Source: Anderseniella sp963759095 (GTDB lineage Bacteria; Pseudomonadota; Alphaproteobacteria; Rhizobiales; Aestuariivirgaceae). From it: a DNA stretch of 64,000 nucleotides. The DNA lies in NCBI GenBank assembly GCA_963759095.1, contig CAVWYF010000004.1:1-64000 (forward strand). Reading direction: 5' to 3'. A program made the translations under genes and the position numbers. Shown in pieces: positions 25,054 to 34,114 of the stretch (its first letter is position 1; every line of letters begins with the position of its first letter). The notes beneath the pieces were generated by a model. It searched no databases, had not been told where the DNA came from, and saw nothing but the letters and a program-made list of their open reading frames with translations.

Positions 25054-26966
25054 TGCATCCATCATCATCTGAAAAACTCTGGACCGAAGCACGCACCCTG
25101 CAGGCGAAAGGCAAGCTGCAGCGGGCTCGAAAGCTGTTTCAGCAGGCCAGAAAGCAGGCTCCCCGGGCCCCGGGACTTGCCGTTGAGCTCGGCGTTCTTG
25201 AAGCGCAGATGGGACTGTTCAAATACGCTGTTCCTACTCTGCAAGATGCCATCAAGCTTGCTCCGCAATCACCCAATGCACACTATAACCTTGCTGAGAT
25301 ATATCGCGCCGTCGGCGAGTTTGATCGAGCAGCCATATCCTTTCGCAAGGCTCTGCAGCTGGACCCAGGATACGTCGAGGCCAAATTCGGGCTCGGAGAC
25401 ATACTGCTGTCTCAAGGCGATGCCGCACACGCGCTGCCTTACCTTGAACAGGCAGCGCAGAAACTGCCTCACGACGCAGAAGTGCAAACGGTGCTGGCGC
25501 AAGCCATGCTGGAACTTGAAAAGCCTCAACGCGCACTGCCTCTGCTGTCTTCTATCGTGCGGACCCACGGCGATTATCTTCCCGCAAGCATGGAGTTTCT
25601 GCGTGCCTTGAACAGTCATGCAAGGCCAAGTCAGGTTGCCCGCCACATCAGGTCAATGGAGGACACCTTCAACATGGACGACGTCCTGGCATCATTCGAT
25701 CAGGATAATCCATCCGCCATATCAGCACTCGAACTGTTGGCGGACTGTTATCAGGCAGGTGCTCTGCACGACCGCGCCAGTCAGGTCGGAAAAATGCTCA
25801 ACCGCCGCAAGTCAGCCCGTCATTCCGGTGCAATGCTGTTGGGCACACTTGCCATTCAGGACGGTGATTTTGATGCCGCAGAAGCCTGGTTAAACCAGGT
25901 AATCGAGTTGCGCCCGGACGCCACCGACGCCATGTACAGACTGTCTACCATCAACCGCCTCACACTGGAGTCCGAACCAGTTTTACTCAAGCAGCTTAAC
26001 AACTCCGCAACCGCTTCTGCGTCAAATCGTTATTATGGCGGTCTTGCGCTTTACCGGTTGTTGTCGCGGGACGGACGTCCAGAAGAGGCTTTCCAGGCAC
26101 TTGCCGCCGCAAAGGCCGTTCGCGCACGGGAATATCCCTACAAGCCTGCTGCAGTCGAGCGCAGCAACGCCAACAACAAACAGGTGTTCACACCGGCATT
26201 CTTTGAAAAGCGAGGCCGTGAAGGTCATTCCGGCAAAGGGTGCATTTTTATCGTCGGCATGATGCGGTCCGGCACAACACTGACGGAACAGGTTCTGGCC
26301 GCTCATTCAAAGGTTCATGCAGGTGGTGAACGCGACGACATGATGTCAATTGTCGAAAGTCTGCGTCACGACCTGACCAAAGTGGCTGATCTGCCGTCGG
26401 ACTGGGCTGCTGCCGTCGGCAAAAAACTGCACGAAGAAATGTTCCGGGACGCCGCCGGCGCCGCATTCGCCACCGACAAGCTGCCCGGAAACATCGATTA
26501 CGCCGGCCTTATCCGGTTTTTGTTGCCTGAGGCCAAATTCGTCTATTGCCATCGCACGCCGCAAGATTGTGCCTTGTCCACATTCGAGCAGAATTTCTCA
26601 ACCGCATTACGTGTTTCGTTCGACCTGAAAGCAATTGCCCATAAATACGCATTGCATGAAGATATCGCGCGCTACTGGATGGATACCTGCAGGTTTGACA
26701 TGTTCGACCTGGATTACGACGCCATGGTTCAGGATCCTGAACCGCACATCCGCAGTTTGCTTGATTTCTGCGGACTGAAGTTTGAAGAAAGCTGCCTTTA
26801 CCCCAATGAAGTTAAAAGAGAAATTCGCACTGCCAGTGTTTTCCAGGTGCGCCAGCCAATCACTCCAAAATCGGTAGGGCGCTGGAAAACCTATGAACAA
26901 GAACTCGAACCGTTCACGCGTGAACTGGGTCGGTTACGTGAAACACTAGGGCTCCAAGACACATGA
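25053..26966 (+). CDS. TPR-containing sulfotransferase
   Basis: An intact 637-residue paralogue of the preceding gene. Residues 1-340 are TPR helices (AVPTLQDAIKLAPQSPNAHYNLAEIYRAVGEFDRAAISFRKAL). The C-terminal sulfotransferase domain has the PAPS loop IFIVGMMRSGTTLTEQVLAAH (about residues 395-415), the FATDKLPGNIDYAGLI segment, the 3'-phosphate site region KFVYCHRTPQDCALSTFEQNF, and the closing RTASVFQVRQPITPKSVGRWKTYEQEL. Acceptor unknown; such proteins are common in marine alphaproteobacteria. The ATG overlaps the preceding stop (TAATG) and the stop overlaps the hyi start (ATGA). Confidence 0.9.
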   Translation: MHPSSSEKLWTEARTLQAKGKLQRARKLFQQARKQAPRAPGLAVELGVLEAQMGLFKYAVPTLQDAIKLAPQSPNAHYNLAEIYRAVGEFDRAAISFRKALQLDPGYVEAKFGLGDILLSQGDAAHALPYLEQAAQKLPHDAEVQTVLAQAMLELEKPQRALPLLSSIVRTHGDYLPASMEFLRALNSHARPSQVARHIRSMEDTFNMDDVLASFDQDNPSAISALELLADCYQAGALHDRASQVGKMLNRRKSARHSGAMLLGTLAIQDGDFDAAEAWLNQVIELRPDATDAMYRLSTINRLTLESEPVLLKQLNNSATASASNRYYGGLALYRLLSRDGRPEEAFQALAAAKAVRAREYPYKPAAVERSNANNKQVFTPAFFEKRGREGHSGKGCIFIVGMMRSGTTLTEQVLAAHSKVHAGGERDDMMSIVESLRHDLTKVADLPSDWAAAVGKKLHEEMFRDAAGAAFATDKLPGNIDYAGLIRFLLPEAKFVYCHRTPQDCALSTFEQNFSTALRVSFDLKAIAHKYALHEDIARYWMDTCRFDMFDLDYDAMVQDPEPHIRSLLDFCGLKFEESCLYPNEVKREIRTASVFQVRQPITPKSVGRWKTYEQELEPFTRELGRLRETLGLQDT

Positions 26967-27745
26967 AGTTCGCGGCGAATTTGTCGATGATGTTCACGGA
27001 AGTAGCGTTTCCGGACCGCTTTCAGGCCGCCGCAGAAGCTGGCTTTTCCGCTGTAGAATATCTGTTTCCCTATGAATGGGCGCCGGATTTGCTGGCCTCA
27101 AAACTCAGCAACAACAATCTGCAGCAAGTGCTGTTCAACATGCCGCCCGGCGATTGGGAAGCGGGCGAAAGGGGCATAGCCTCCCTGCCCGGCCGTGAAC
27201 AGGAGTTCCGGCAGGGTATTGCAAAAGCCATCACCTACGCCAGGACACTTGATCTCTCCAGACTGCACTGCATGGCCGGATTGCGGGATCAGTCCGTTGA
27301 TGAAAAGGTCCAGCGCGACACTTATGTCGACAATCTGCGCCATGCAGCCGAACAATGTGCCGATAACGGAATTCAGCTATTGATTGAACCGATTAATCCT
27401 GTCGATATTCCGGGTTATTTCCTGAATGATTTCGGATTGTCTCTTGATATTATATCTGAAGTGAATGCCGCCGGGCCGGCATTGCTGAAACTGCAATTTG
27501 ACATCTACCACTGTCAGAAAATCCATGGTGATGTGCCCGGCTGGCTGGAAACGTGCCGCGATCAGACTGCTCATCTGCAGATCGCAGGCGTACCTGATCG
27601 TCATGAACCGGATGTGGGGCACCTGCCGCTGGCAGAAATCATGGCGGCCTGTCAGGCAATTCATCCTGACTTGTGGATTGGCTGCGAGTACCGCCCAAGG
27701 GCTCAAACCACAGCCGGACTGGGGTGGATGAAACCTTACACCTGA
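26963..27745 (+). CDS. hyi: Hydroxypyruvate isomerase family protein
   Basis: Hyi interconverts hydroxypyruvate and tartronate semialdehyde in glyoxylate metabolism; close relatives (OtnI) act on 2-oxo-tetronate. The 260-residue TIM barrel shows KFAANLSMMFTEVAFPDRFQAAAEAGFSAVEYLFPY, LLIEPINPVDIPGYFLND with the metal-binding Glu (about residue 141), LQFDIYHCQ with Asp/His (about 175), and IAGVPDRHEPDVG with the closing metal ligands, all standard. Its ATGA overlap with the sulfotransferase indicates co-translation, an unusual partner for Hyi. It converges with the glycosyltransferase, overlapping by ten bases. Confidence 0.9.
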   Translation: MKFAANLSMMFTEVAFPDRFQAAAEAGFSAVEYLFPYEWAPDLLASKLSNNNLQQVLFNMPPGDWEAGERGIASLPGREQEFRQGIAKAITYARTLDLSRLHCMAGLRDQSVDEKVQRDTYVDNLRHAAEQCADNGIQLLIEPINPVDIPGYFLNDFGLSLDIISEVNAAGPALLKLQFDIYHCQKIHGDVPGWLETCRDQTAHLQIAGVPDRHEPDVGHLPLAEIMAACQAIHPDLWIGCEYRPRAQTTAGLGWMKPYT

Positions 27746-28900
27746 TGCTTGCTAGAGCATGATCCGGCAACTGCGTCTTTATAGTCAGACAGCAGGCGCG
27801 CAAATATGTCATCCCACTCATGCTCGGAAACGGCTATTTCGCGGGCGCGGCAACCAAGCTCTTGGCGCATCTGGCCATCTGTCAGCAATTGCACCAACCG
27901 CTCAATCATCTGATCCTCGCGATCAACCGGCACCAGGAAACCGGTTTCACCTTCCCTGACCAGTGATCGCGAACCGGTTGCATCGGCGGTCACCGACGGC
28001 AGTCCGCTCGCCATTGCCTCAAGCGTGACATTGCCGAATGTCTCGGTGATGGACGGAAAGAAGAAGATGTCAGACGAGGCGTACCCTGCTGGCCAGTTCG
28101 TCCCCATGCAGAAACCCTGCAAAAACCGTTTCCGGCAATGCCTTGCGCATCCAGCCTGCCTCGGGTCCGTCACCCAGTAACATGGTACGATGCGCAACGC
28201 CGCGCGCCTTCAATCCGGCAAACACCCGCGCCATCACGGCCATGTTCTTTTCCGCGACCAACCTGCCGGCATAGGCGATCACCACATCATCATCGGCAAT
28301 ACCATGTGCCCGCCGCCACTCTTGCGACCGTCTGGCAGGGCTGAACCGGTCGTGGTCCACACCACGCGTCCACAATCGCATATTGTCGGCGATACCCTGC
28401 CCGGCCAACTCAGCCATCATCGAGGCAGACGGCACATACAGGTGTTCGCAGCGGGCATAGAAGGCGCGCAGTTTCTTGTGGAACCAGGGTTCAAGAAACC
28501 TGAGGTGATAGTATTGCAGATACTCGTCAAAACGGGTGTGGAATGACGATACTACGGGCACCTGCATCTTCTCTGCGAAACTCAAGGCACTATGGCCAGT
28601 AATATCAGGCACGGCAATGTGAAACAGATCCGGCTTGAAACGTACAATTTCGTCCTTGAGTTGTGCTGTTAACCGGCGGCCTATGCGATATTCCTTGCGC
28701 GTGGGAATGGCGAAGGACGGCACTGGCAGTAATCTGCCCTGGTGCTCCATGGCGGGTTCTTCTGCCACCGGTGCAATGACCAGCACTTCGACGCCATTGC
28801 GTTCCAGCCAGCCCACAAGCCGGTTGAGCGTCAATGACACACCATCCTTGATGTAGTTGTAGTTGCCGGTGGTCAGCACGATCCGCAATGGTTCAGTCAA
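27736..28900 (-). pseudogene. GT4-family glycosyltransferase, frameshifted as read
   Basis: The two frames join to one protein of about 387 residues resembling glycosyltransferases of the DgdB/MgtA-like GT4 group. N-terminal domain: RIVLTTGNYNYIKDGVSLTLNRLVGWLERNG with VSSFHTRFDEYLQYYH; C-terminal domain: VVIAYAGRLVAEKNMAVMARVFAGL, LLGDGPE, GFLHGDELA, then in the next frame ASSDIFFFPSITETFGNVTLEAMASGLPSV (the EX7E region). The break lies near 28085 and the 1165-base span is 3n+1, consistent with one surplus base. Start uncertain: TTG 28900 with GAGG upstream, or TTG 28888. Acceptor unknown, lipid or polysaccharide likely. Confidence 0.78.
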
Positions 28901-29048
28901 AACGCAAATCAACCTCTGGAAAAATATCCCTGACTGAGATGAAACCCATCCTCTGCAAACTGTCAACGCATGGGTGGTACTAGCACTGGATGGTTGCTAA
29001 AAGATGTTTGAAATTCCGCGCTCAACCATCATCTGGTGACATGATCAA

Positions 29049-30005
29049 TTGCTGGTAATCCCTACGACTTTGACTGTCGCTTTCGTGGCATTGGCCCTGG
29101 AACGGTTCCTTGGGTATCCAAGCCCCCTGCGCCGCTTCATCGGCCATCCGGCGAACGGACTGTACATGCTCAACGGCGTTTTCACGGCCCTGGTGCCGGA
29201 TGCGGATGCCGCAGCCTTTCGGCGTGTGATTATGGGAACTGCATTCTGCATTCTGAGTATGAGTGTAACACTGGCACTGGCAGTTGTGGCCACGACAACT
29301 CTTCGCAGCTTTCCTTATGCGTGGTTCTGGGAAGGTTTGCTGGCTGTGCCGTTTCTCGCACAATATGCACTTAGAGTGCGCGCCCGCGCCGTTGCTGATG
29401 CGCTGGACACAGATCTGGTCGCTGCGCAGACTGAACTGACACAACTGGTCAACCACGACCTGTCGCAACTGGACAAGAGCGAGACGGCCCGTGGGTGTCT
29501 TGAAGCAGTTGCTGAAAACACCGCAACTGCAGTCGTCACCCCCGCCTTCTGGTTGGCCCTGTTCGGATTGCCGGGCATCGTAGCCATTTCGGCCCTGTCT
29601 GCGGTCCACCGTCGGCTGGCCGGCGACCACAAAGCCCGCATGTTCGGCAAATCGCTCGACACGGCCGCCAATTATTTGCCGGCCCGTCTGACCGGCCTGT
29701 TGTTCGCCGGAGCTGCCAGCATGACGTCGCCGTCCGGCGGCGCGCGCGCACTGGAAATAATCTGGCAGGATGCCCGAAAAGCAGACAATCTGATATCAGG
29801 CTGGCCGGAATGCGCCATGGCCGGTGCGCTGGATATCCGCCTGGGAGGTCCCCGCCTGTACGGCGACAATTGGGTAGACCGGAATCGGGTCGGAGACGGC
29901 ATCGAACATCTCACCACACAGGATTTGCGGGCCGGGCTTAAACTGCTGGCCCAGACACTGACTTTGTTCACTCTGCTGATCGGCATAGCGGCAGCCTTCG
30001 CCTAG
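29049..30005 (+). CDS. CobD/CbiB-like membrane protein, divergent
   Basis: CobD/CbiB makes adenosylcobinamide phosphate in cobalamin synthesis. This 318-residue membrane protein has the family architecture: ALERFLGYPSPLRRFIGHPANGL at the N-terminus, RARAVADALDTDLVAAQTELTQLVNHDL, CLEAVAENTATAVVTPAFWLALFGLPG (about residues 157-184), and NYLPARLTGLL. The normally conserved NTxDSMIG segment is replaced by LSAVHRRLAGD, so key acidic residues are missing. No other cobalamin gene is in the window. Starts TTG with no obvious SD, so the N-terminus may be mis-set. The stop TAG is the first base triplet of a dispersed repeat. Confidence 0.6.
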   Translation: MLVIPTTLTVAFVALALERFLGYPSPLRRFIGHPANGLYMLNGVFTALVPDADAAAFRRVIMGTAFCILSMSVTLALAVVATTTLRSFPYAWFWEGLLAVPFLAQYALRVRARAVADALDTDLVAAQTELTQLVNHDLSQLDKSETARGCLEAVAENTATAVVTPAFWLALFGLPGIVAISALSAVHRRLAGDHKARMFGKSLDTAANYLPARLTGLLFAGAASMTSPSGGARALEIIWQDARKADNLISGWPECAMAGALDIRLGGPRLYGDNWVDRNRVGDGIEHLTTQDLRAGLKLLAQTLTLFTLLIGIAAAFA

Positions 30006-30065
30006 AGCAACATGGGTTCAGGTGAACCCATAAAGTTGCCCTGTCACTTTAGAAGCGATCAGGAT
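30003..30065. repeat. Composite palindromic repeat, left and middle copy
   Basis: TAGAGCAA, the palindrome ATGGGTTCAGGTGAACCCAT (30012-30031), TAAAGTTGC, CACTTT and GAAGCGATCAGG follow the same order as the full copy at 55422. The first TAG is the cobD-like stop codon. The palindrome could work as a terminator between this gene and nadK. Confidence 0.75.
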
Positions 30066-30142
30066 GGCACACGACATTTGACTTTGTGCCCGTTCGCTTC
30101 ATAACTGGGCCACGTGTTTGTGACTTATGAGCCAGCCCGCCA

Positions 30143-30901
30143 ATGAAACTTCATTTCGTATCATCTCAGGCCCCTGAAGCCATCAAGGCTGCGCAAAAGC
30201 TGAAACACCTGTTTGGCCAGGCGCAACGCGAAGACGCAGAAGTCATCGTGGCACTTGGCGGTGACGGCCTGATGCTGGAGACCGTGCACACGGTGCTTGA
30301 TTCCGGTCAGGCCATATTCGGCATGAATCGCGGCTCGGTAGGTTTTCTGATGAACGAGTTTGAGACCGGTGAACTGACCGAGCGCATTGCTGCGGCTACG
30401 GAAACAGTCATCCATCCGTTGAAAATGACCGTGACCGGCAAAAACGGCACGACCCACTCTGCGCTTGCCTTCAACGAAGTATCCATGTTGCGCCAGCAAC
30501 ACCAGGCCGCCAAGCTGCGGATTTCGATTGACGGCAAGGTCCGTCTCGATGAACTGGTATGCGACGGCATAATAATTGCCACACCTGCAGGATCCACCGC
30601 CTACAATCTGTCGGCGCATGGACCCATTTTGCCTATAAACTCGCCGTTGCTGGCTTTAACGCCAATCAGCCCGTTCCGGCCCCGGCGATGGCGCGGAGCA
30701 ATCCTGTCCCACGAAGCCGAAGTGGAAATTGAAATACTGGAGGCGAACAAGCGCCCGGTCTCTGCCGTTGCTGATCAGACTGAGTTTCGAGACGTCGTAA
30801 AGGTCGTTGTGAGTGAAGACGAAAAAAGGTCTGCGCGGCTGCTGTTTGACGACGGTCACTCGCTTGCAGAACGTGTTTTAAATGAGCAATTCCAGTTTTG
30901 A
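30143..30901 (+). CDS. nadK: NAD kinase
   Basis: NadK phosphorylates NAD to NADP. The 252-residue protein has the diagnostic VIVALGGDGLMLETVH (GGDG about residues 39-42), FGMNRGSVGFLMNEF, AFNEVSMLRQ with the NE/D motif (about residues 112-121), and CDGIIIATPAGSTAYNLSAHGPILP (about 140-164). Length is normal for the short alphaproteobacterial form. The ATG is chosen from homology; a clear SD is lacking. A strong hairpin lies 110 bases downstream. Confidence 0.93.
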   Translation: MKLHFVSSQAPEAIKAAQKLKHLFGQAQREDAEVIVALGGDGLMLETVHTVLDSGQAIFGMNRGSVGFLMNEFETGELTERIAAATETVIHPLKMTVTGKNGTTHSALAFNEVSMLRQQHQAAKLRISIDGKVRLDELVCDGIIIATPAGSTAYNLSAHGPILPINSPLLALTPISPFRPRRWRGAILSHEAEVEIEILEANKRPVSAVADQTEFRDVVKVVVSEDEKRSARLLFDDGHSLAERVLNEQFQF

Positions 30902-31012
30902 GACAGACGCTTTAACCTTATGGTATCTGTCTGTTTAGACTGTATTAAGCACAACACCGTAAGGTCATTCTTGTGAGTTGCGTAGCCGGCCTGTTGCCGG
31001 AACTGAGTATGG

Positions 31013-31044
31013 AAGCGCCGGGTTCAAACGAACCCGGCGCTTTT
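31013..31044 (+). terminator. Strong rho-independent terminator
   Basis: Arms AAGCGCCGGGTTC (31013-31025) and GAACCCGGCGCTT (31030-31042) form a perfect 13-bp stem with a 4-base loop, followed by TTTTCGTTTT. It lies about 110 bases after nadK. The A-rich 5' flank on the other strand is weak, so plus-strand use is more likely. Confidence 0.85.
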
Positions 31045-31341
31045 CGTTTTGAGAAACAAACCAGTTCCGCCGACACCAACCGACCGCAACTGATGGTCTG
31101 AATCCATGATAGGCAAATGAGGTCACAATCAGCTGCGAACGGTTCGACCCGGCAACTGTTGAATTGGGCAATTACCTGATCTGGCTCGTAGCACACCGGC
31201 CAAACCAGCCACCTTGCGGCATGGTCGGAAATCACGACCAGCGAGTATCCCCTGCCTGGTTACGAGCGCTGCGAAGCACTTCATCACCCTCAAGCAGCAC
31301 ATAGGGTCCACTGGACCCCGTACAGGTCCTCCGGGACGCCA

Positions 31342-31380
31342 GATCAGGTTTATGGGTTCACTTGAACCCATGTTGCTCTG
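31342..31380. repeat. Inverted partial copy of the composite repeat
   Basis: GATCAGGTTTATGGGTTCACTTGAACCCATGTTGCTCTG, read in reverse, matches the left part of the element (AGAGCAACATGGGTTCAAG...). The 20-bp palindromic core spans 31352-31371. It sits 50 bases beyond the stop of the DUF2336 gene. Confidence 0.7.
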
Positions 31381-31433
31381 TAAGTGGTCAGATTTGTGGA
31401 CTCATGGTTGGCTCAACCGGAAATCGGCCCGCT

Positions 31434-32612
31434 CTACGCCACTCTCGACATGCCATCTGACAGGCGCGAGACCAGGGTGCGGGTGCGGCCCTGGGTCAAT
31501 TGCGACAACAGGCTGATAATGCGCATACGCTCATGTTCATCATCAGCGGCGTGGCGGGTCATGATGACTTCAACCAGCGCCCGGCCGAAAGCGTCGGCAT
31601 CTGCCTGTTTGCCGGCTGCGCCTGTAGCGGCCGATACCTGACAGATTGCGTGTACAAGAACGTGCGCATCCTGCGGAATACCGGCACGGCGTAACAAGGT
31701 GTTGACGCTACGGGCTGACATCGTACCCGTAGCCCGGCGCACCTTGCGCAAGGAGACGTTCGCCAGATAGGCGAGTGCCCATTCAAAAAACGGCAGATAG
31801 CCGTTCATCCCGGCCCGCAACAGTAATGACGTGGTGAGCATGCCGCGCTGCGACATCAGGGCGACCACTGACTGGAGCTTTGCAGCTTCAACACCGCGCA
31901 GTATACGCAGTGCGTTGACCTCTTCCTTGTCGGAAATGTAATCATCACTACGGAAGTCTGCGACCCAGCCCTGATATTGCGCGGCCTTGCGCATTTCCTC
32001 AGCGGTACGTTGATTGTGCACCAGTGCGATTTCACACGGCAGATGCGGCAGATCCATCAGGATGTTGCAAACTTTCGGCGAGGCATGAAACCGGTTGTAG
32101 ATCTTGCGGCAATATCCTGCCCCCAGGCGCACCTTCGCATTGCCCAGTAGAGCAAGAACTACGTCTTCGCTGCCATCCTTCATGATTTTGCGCACAGACC
32201 CCGCCCCCAGATCAGGGCGTGCAGCGACAGCCTTGCAGCGTTTCACATCGCCGACGGTAAGAATGGTTTTCATGATTGAGTCATCAAGAGATGGATTGAG
32301 TCCAATAAAGGGGATGGCAATATCATCTTCATCAGCGACAATGGCAAACACCAGATCGGCTGACAGACCGTCTGTCTTGAGCAGTCTGCTCGCGACAATG
32401 TCGCGGATATGGCGATCAGTGTCACAGGCCAGTTTTGTAACAATCGGCATGACCTGCCGGCATTCATCGGTACCTGAGTGGGGATCGCTCACCAAGTCGC
32501 ACAATTGACAGGTCAATGCCATGCGGTCCGCAACACTGCCGGATCTCATCACATTTTCAAAAATCGACACATCCAGGCGCTGCCGCCTCTGCTTGATGAT
32601 ATCTTCGAGCAT
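31434..32612 (-). CDS. DUF2336 domain protein
   Basis: About 392 residues, entirely helical in character, matching the alphaproteobacterial DUF2336 family, which has HEAT-like repeats near the N-terminus (ADRMALTCQLCDLVSDP, RHIRDIVASRLLKTD, VFAIVADEDDIAIPFI) and a conserved C-terminal half. No catalytic motif is visible. I use ATG 32612 (MLEDIIKQRRQRLDVS); ATG-less upstream codons to 32684 are in frame and cannot be excluded. A TTAA-N7-TTCA sequence at 32715-32729 resembles a CtrA half-consensus box. Function unknown; association with cell-cycle or motility regulons in this class is plausible but inferred. Confidence 0.75.
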   Translation of the reverse strand: MLEDIIKQRRQRLDVSIFENVMRSGSVADRMALTCQLCDLVSDPHSGTDECRQVMPIVTKLACDTDRHIRDIVASRLLKTDGLSADLVFAIVADEDDIAIPFIGLNPSLDDSIMKTILTVGDVKRCKAVAARPDLGAGSVRKIMKDGSEDVVLALLGNAKVRLGAGYCRKIYNRFHASPKVCNILMDLPHLPCEIALVHNQRTAEEMRKAAQYQGWVADFRSDDYISDKEEVNALRILRGVEAAKLQSVVALMSQRGMLTTSLLLRAGMNGYLPFFEWALAYLANVSLRKVRRATGTMSARSVNTLLRRAGIPQDAHVLVHAICQVSAATGAAGKQADADAFGRALVEVIMTRHAADDEHERMRIISLLSQLTQGRTRTLVSRLSDGMSRVA

Positions 32613-32752
32613 ATAGGTCTTCCACTTACCAACCGCTTGTCGGTTCGCGAGACCTATAACCTTGCTGCCCGCCACCGAATACATTGCCTGCTGTGAAAGA
32701 TAACGCGAGAAGTATTAACGTTTGGTTCACCATAAATTCCAGCCGGACAACT

Positions 32753-34024
32753 TCATCGCGGTGTGTCATCTGCCAATGTCGTATCGGAGGCCGTTTCCTC
32801 CATTTCCTCGGCTACGGCAACAGCCGTTACAGCCGTTGCCATGGGCGTAAACGGCACCAGGTCACCGGTCTCTTCCGGAGACATCACATCGGACATTGTC
32901 ATCCGGTAGAAAGCGTAAACTGCCAGCAGACCGAATACGGAAACCATATACAGCATGAAACCGTTGGCGCCGAACTGCTGCATGAAACCACCGGCAATGG
33001 ACGGCCCGGCAATGGCGCCCACCCCGTAAAGCAGCACGAGTTTTGAGCCCGCAGCCAGCATCTGGTCCTTGTTCAACTGATCATTTGCGTGCGCAATGGC
33101 CAGAGAATAAAGCGGCATAGAGATACCGCCGAACAGAGCCACCAGTCCAATGAGAATGAATGCTTCGCTGACGGGCACAAGCATCACCATTCCTGCCAGG
33201 CCTGCGGACAGTAACGACAGTGCGGCAATCATCACGCGCCTGTCGTATCTGTCCGACAGCCAGCCAACCGGCAGCTGGGATACAATAACGGCAAACGGGG
33301 CGACCGCCATCATCAAGGATACATACGACAGCGGCATTCCGTTCATGACGCCGAAAACAGCGCCAAGGTTGAAAAAGGCTGACTGGCCGAGGCCATTTGC
33401 AATAGCTGCAACAACAGCAAGTGGCGAGGCCGCATAAATTTCGGATATCGAGATGAAACGCGGCGCACCCAGAATCGGTGCCGATACCTTGGTCAGCACG
33501 ATGGGTACAAGCGATAGCGACATGACCGCAGATACTACAATAAACCGGGTGAAGCCGGATGGATCGTCAATCACCAGCGCCAGCGACCCGATGCCGGCAC
33601 CGGAGTAAAACAGCAGCATGTAGAGGGACAGAACCTTGCCGCGATCCTTGTTGCTGGTGCCCTCGTTCAACCAGGTTTCGATAACGATCGCCAGTCCGGC
33701 CGCGCACATCCCGATCACAAGACGCATGGCAAACCACCACACCGGATTGACAAACAGCGGGATCAGCAACACTGCCGTGGACAGCACGGACGCATAGCCG
33801 GCAAACACCCTGATGTGGCCGACCGCACGCACCGCATTCGGCGTAATCAGCGCCGACAAAAACAGCCCCAACGAAAAACCAGAGGCAATTATACCCGTGG
33901 TTGTTGTGGAGAAGTTGGCTAGTGCCGCCTGAATCCCGACAAGGGAGCCCTGAAGGCTGTTGCCAATCGCCATCAGAAAAATGGCCACCAGCAGTGGCCA
34001 CAGGTAACGTATTCCAGCAATCAC
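32753..34024 (-). CDS. MFS transporter (YcaD-like)
   Basis: A 423-residue permease with twelve hydrophobic segments. Useful signatures: FSLGLFLSALITPNAVRAVGHIRVFAGYA near the N-terminus, IETWLNEGTSNKDRGKVLSLYMLLFYSGAGIGSL (about residues 115-150), and QLPVGWLSDRYDRRVMIAA (about 250-268), characteristic of the YcaD/UMF2-type MFS. Substrate unknown. The C-terminus carries an acidic cytoplasmic tail (EEMEETASDTTLADDTPR). On the same strand downstream of the pseudo-receiver gene by about 90 bases. Confidence 0.85.
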   Translation of the reverse strand: MIAGIRYLWPLLVAIFLMAIGNSLQGSLVGIQAALANFSTTTTGIIASGFSLGLFLSALITPNAVRAVGHIRVFAGYASVLSTAVLLIPLFVNPVWWFAMRLVIGMCAAGLAIVIETWLNEGTSNKDRGKVLSLYMLLFYSGAGIGSLALVIDDPSGFTRFIVVSAVMSLSLVPIVLTKVSAPILGAPRFISISEIYAASPLAVVAAIANGLGQSAFFNLGAVFGVMNGMPLSYVSLMMAVAPFAVIVSQLPVGWLSDRYDRRVMIAALSLLSAGLAGMVMLVPVSEAFILIGLVALFGGISMPLYSLAIAHANDQLNKDQMLAAGSKLVLLYGVGAIAGPSIAGGFMQQFGANGFMLYMVSVFGLLAVYAFYRMTMSDVMSPEETGDLVPFTPMATAVTAVAVAEEMEETASDTTLADDTPR

Positions 34025-34114
34025 CGGCTCAGGTCCTTCAAGTCAGGCTGTCAGTGGGTCCTTCCCCGACAGCGACACAAATCTGATTGCTGGCAAACCA
34101 CGAATACAATGATT

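Larger units (their letters stand above)
30902..31433. other. Intergenic region with terminator and repeat
   Basis: About 530 bases between the convergent nadK and DUF2336 genes. It contains the hairpin at 31013-31044 and an inverted partial copy of the composite repeat at 31342-31380. Short open frames in it show no family features. Confidence 0.5.
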
